NCBI GenBank assembly: GCA_022769845.1
Contig: JALEIO010000081.1
Coordinates: 1 to 6,879 of the forward strand
DNA: 6,879 nt
Reading direction: 5' to 3'
DNA from: Oscillospiraceae bacterium
GTDB taxonomy: Bacteria; Bacillota; Clostridia; UMGS1810
Position 1 is the stretch's first letter. The number at the start of each line of letters is the position of its first letter. Of this stretch, positions 5,665 through 6,879 are shown piece by piece. The position numbers and the translations under genes were made by a program. The notes under the pieces were generated by a model. The model made no database searches. It was not told the origin of the DNA and was given only the letters and a program-made list of their open reading frames with translations.

Positions 5665-6855
5665 ATGGTGATAAGGAGAAAAGAATGGATCGCAATGCTG
5701 CTGGCGGGCGGACAGGGCAGCAGAGTAAAAGTTCTTACCGAGCAGACCGCAAAGCCTGCGGTTCCGTTTGGCGGAAAAGATAGAATTATTGATTTTCCGC
5801 TTTCAAACTGTGTAACTTCGGGAATCGACACGGTGGGAATACTCACGCAGTATCAGCCGCTGGAGCTTAACAGCTATATCGGAAACGGCAGACCGTGGGG
5901 ACTTAACCGAAATTTTGGAGGCGCGCATATTCTGCCGCCGTATTCAAAGAGCAAAAAAAGCGAATGGTATAAAGGAACGGCAAATGCAATATACCAAAAT
6001 ATTCACTTTATAGATTTGTTCAACCCCGAGTATGTGCTTGTTTTGTCGGGAGACCATATTTATAAAATGGACTACGCAAAAATGCTTGATTACCATAAGG
6101 AAAAAAGAGCGGACTGCACAATAGCGGTTATTGACGTGCCGCTTTCAGAGGCGTCAAGATTTGGAATTATGAGCACTGACGAGGACGGCAAAATTACCAA
6201 ATTTGAAGAAAAGCCCAAAAAACCCGACAGCACAAAAGCGTCAATGGGAATTTATATTTTTAATTGGAGGGTTTTGAAAAGCTATCTTATAGAAGATGAG
6301 GAAAATCCAAAATCTTCAAACGATTTCGGTAAGGACATTATTCCGAAAATGCTTGAGGATAAAGAAAAAATGTACGCTTATTCGTTTGAAGGCTACTGGA
6401 AGGACGTAGGAACCATTAAGAGCCTTTGGGAAGCGAATATGGATTTGTTAAATCCCGAAAGCGGAATAAAAATAAAAGACGCAAAATCAAGAATTTATGC
6501 CCGAAACTATGCGCAGCCGCCCAGCTTTATATCAAAAAGCGCGAGCGTTGAAAATTCGTTTGTCGCCGAGGGCTGCTGCATAAAAGGCAAGGTTAAAAAC
6601 AGCGTTATATTTACCGGCTGTGTAATAGATGAATATGCCGAAATTACAGACAGCGTAATTATGCCCAACTGCAAAATTTTGTCGGGCACACAAATAAAAT
6701 ATTCCATTATCGGCGAAAATGTTATTGTGGGCAGCAAGGCAAAAATCGGCGGCGACCCGAAGGATTATATCGAAAAAGAATGGGGAATAAGCGTTGTGGG
6801 CAAGGATAAAGCAATCGAGGCTGAACAAACGGTTCTCCCCGACGAAATTATATAA
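5665..6855 (+). CDS. glgC: Glucose-1-phosphate adenylyltransferase GlgC (ADP-glucose pyrophosphorylase)
   Basis: This 396-aa cytoplasmic enzyme makes ADP-glucose and pyrophosphate from ATP and glucose-1-phosphate, the committed step of bacterial glycogen synthesis. The nucleotidyltransferase domain (about 8-260) shows LLAGGQGSR (12-20), AKPAVPFGG (29-37), IIDFPLSNC, WYKGTANAIYQN (101-112), catalytic D130 in LSGDHIYKMDY, FEEKP (180-184, glucose-1-phosphate Lys K183) and GYWKDVGT (243-250). A left-handed beta-helix with hexapeptide repeats follows (about 285-365). Length and motifs are typical of the Firmicutes GlgC subunit. Mild deviations are Val21 after the GSR motif, where Leu is usual, and Asp39 in GGKDRIIDF, where an aromatic is usual. 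It follows glgB and lies 15 bp before another start codon, probably glgD, the usual partner subunit. The start at 5665 follows the GGGGTG site and gives the family-typical N-terminus. Confidence 0.97.
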   Translation: MVIRRKEWIAMLLAGGQGSRVKVLTEQTAKPAVPFGGKDRIIDFPLSNCVTSGIDTVGILTQYQPLELNSYIGNGRPWGLNRNFGGAHILPPYSKSKKSEWYKGTANAIYQNIHFIDLFNPEYVLVLSGDHIYKMDYAKMLDYHKEKRADCTIAVIDVPLSEASRFGIMSTDEDGKITKFEEKPKKPDSTKASMGIYIFNWRVLKSYLIEDEENPKSSNDFGKDIIPKMLEDKEKMYAYSFEGYWKDVGTIKSLWEANMDLLNPESGIKIKDAKSRIYARNYAQPPSFISKSASVENSFVAEGCCIKGKVKNSVIFTGCVIDEYAEITDSVIMPNCKILSGTQIKYSIIGENVIVGSKAKIGGDPKDYIEKEWGISVVGKDKAIEAEQTVLPDEII

Positions 6856-6870
6856 GGGGGCGTCTTAACA

Positions 6871-6879
6871 ATGAAAATG
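6871..6879 (+). CDS. Start of a further gene, probably glgD (partial, three codons)
   Basis: Only ATG-AAA-ATG is visible before the window ends. It is preceded by GGGGG (6856-6860) directly after the glgC stop, with 10 nt between that G-run and the ATG, and lies 15 bp from glgC. In Firmicutes glycogen operons glgD, the second ADP-glucose pyrophosphorylase subunit, usually follows glgC, and a short Met-Lys-Met start fits. The identity is inferred from gene order alone; glgA is the main alternative. Confidence 0.45.

Overview
The window looks like a piece of a low-GC Clostridia (Bacillota) chromosome. The evidence is AT-rich intergenic DNA, strong GGAGG-type ribosome binding sites, GTG starts, consensus sigma-A promoters, a five-TM LtaS-type phosphoglycerol transferase, and a glgB-glgC-(glgD) order typical of Firmicutes glycogen loci. 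No marker gene allows a finer placement.

Left half, minus strand (read 3192 to 1). A 246-aa protein of unknown family (2452-3192) is followed by an LtaS-family membrane enzyme (460-2376). Nine bases later comes the N-terminal 150 residues of a polytopic membrane protein that resembles GT39/PMT-like glycosyltransferases and runs off the window edge (1-450). The LtaS-like gene has its own near-perfect promoter (2405-2433), which also shows that its start is the ATG at 2376 and not the longer reading frame. This arm appears to serve cell-envelope polymer synthesis.

Middle (3193-3516). This is a 324-bp divergent intergenic region. It carries two tandem sigma-A promoters pointing at glgB (3344-3372 and 3452-3481), a dyad just upstream of the first, and short direct repeats. 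No RNA gene was recognised.

Right half, plus strand. glgB (branching enzyme, 3517-5520) and glgC (ADP-glucose pyrophosphorylase, 5665-6855) are separated by a 144-bp spacer with small dyads. The first three codons of a further gene, probably glgD, start at 6871. GlgC (probably with GlgD) makes ADP-glucose, a glycogen synthase outside the window would polymerise it, and GlgB adds alpha-1,6 branches. GlgB ends in an unusual Lys/Ala-rich tail of about 43 residues.

Most of the window is ordinary core and accessory metabolism. I see no mobile element, CRISPR array, tRNA or rRNA, and no clearly new system. The points most worth a second look are the cationic GlgB tail, the unrecognised 246-aa protein, and the repeat-bearing glgB control region.
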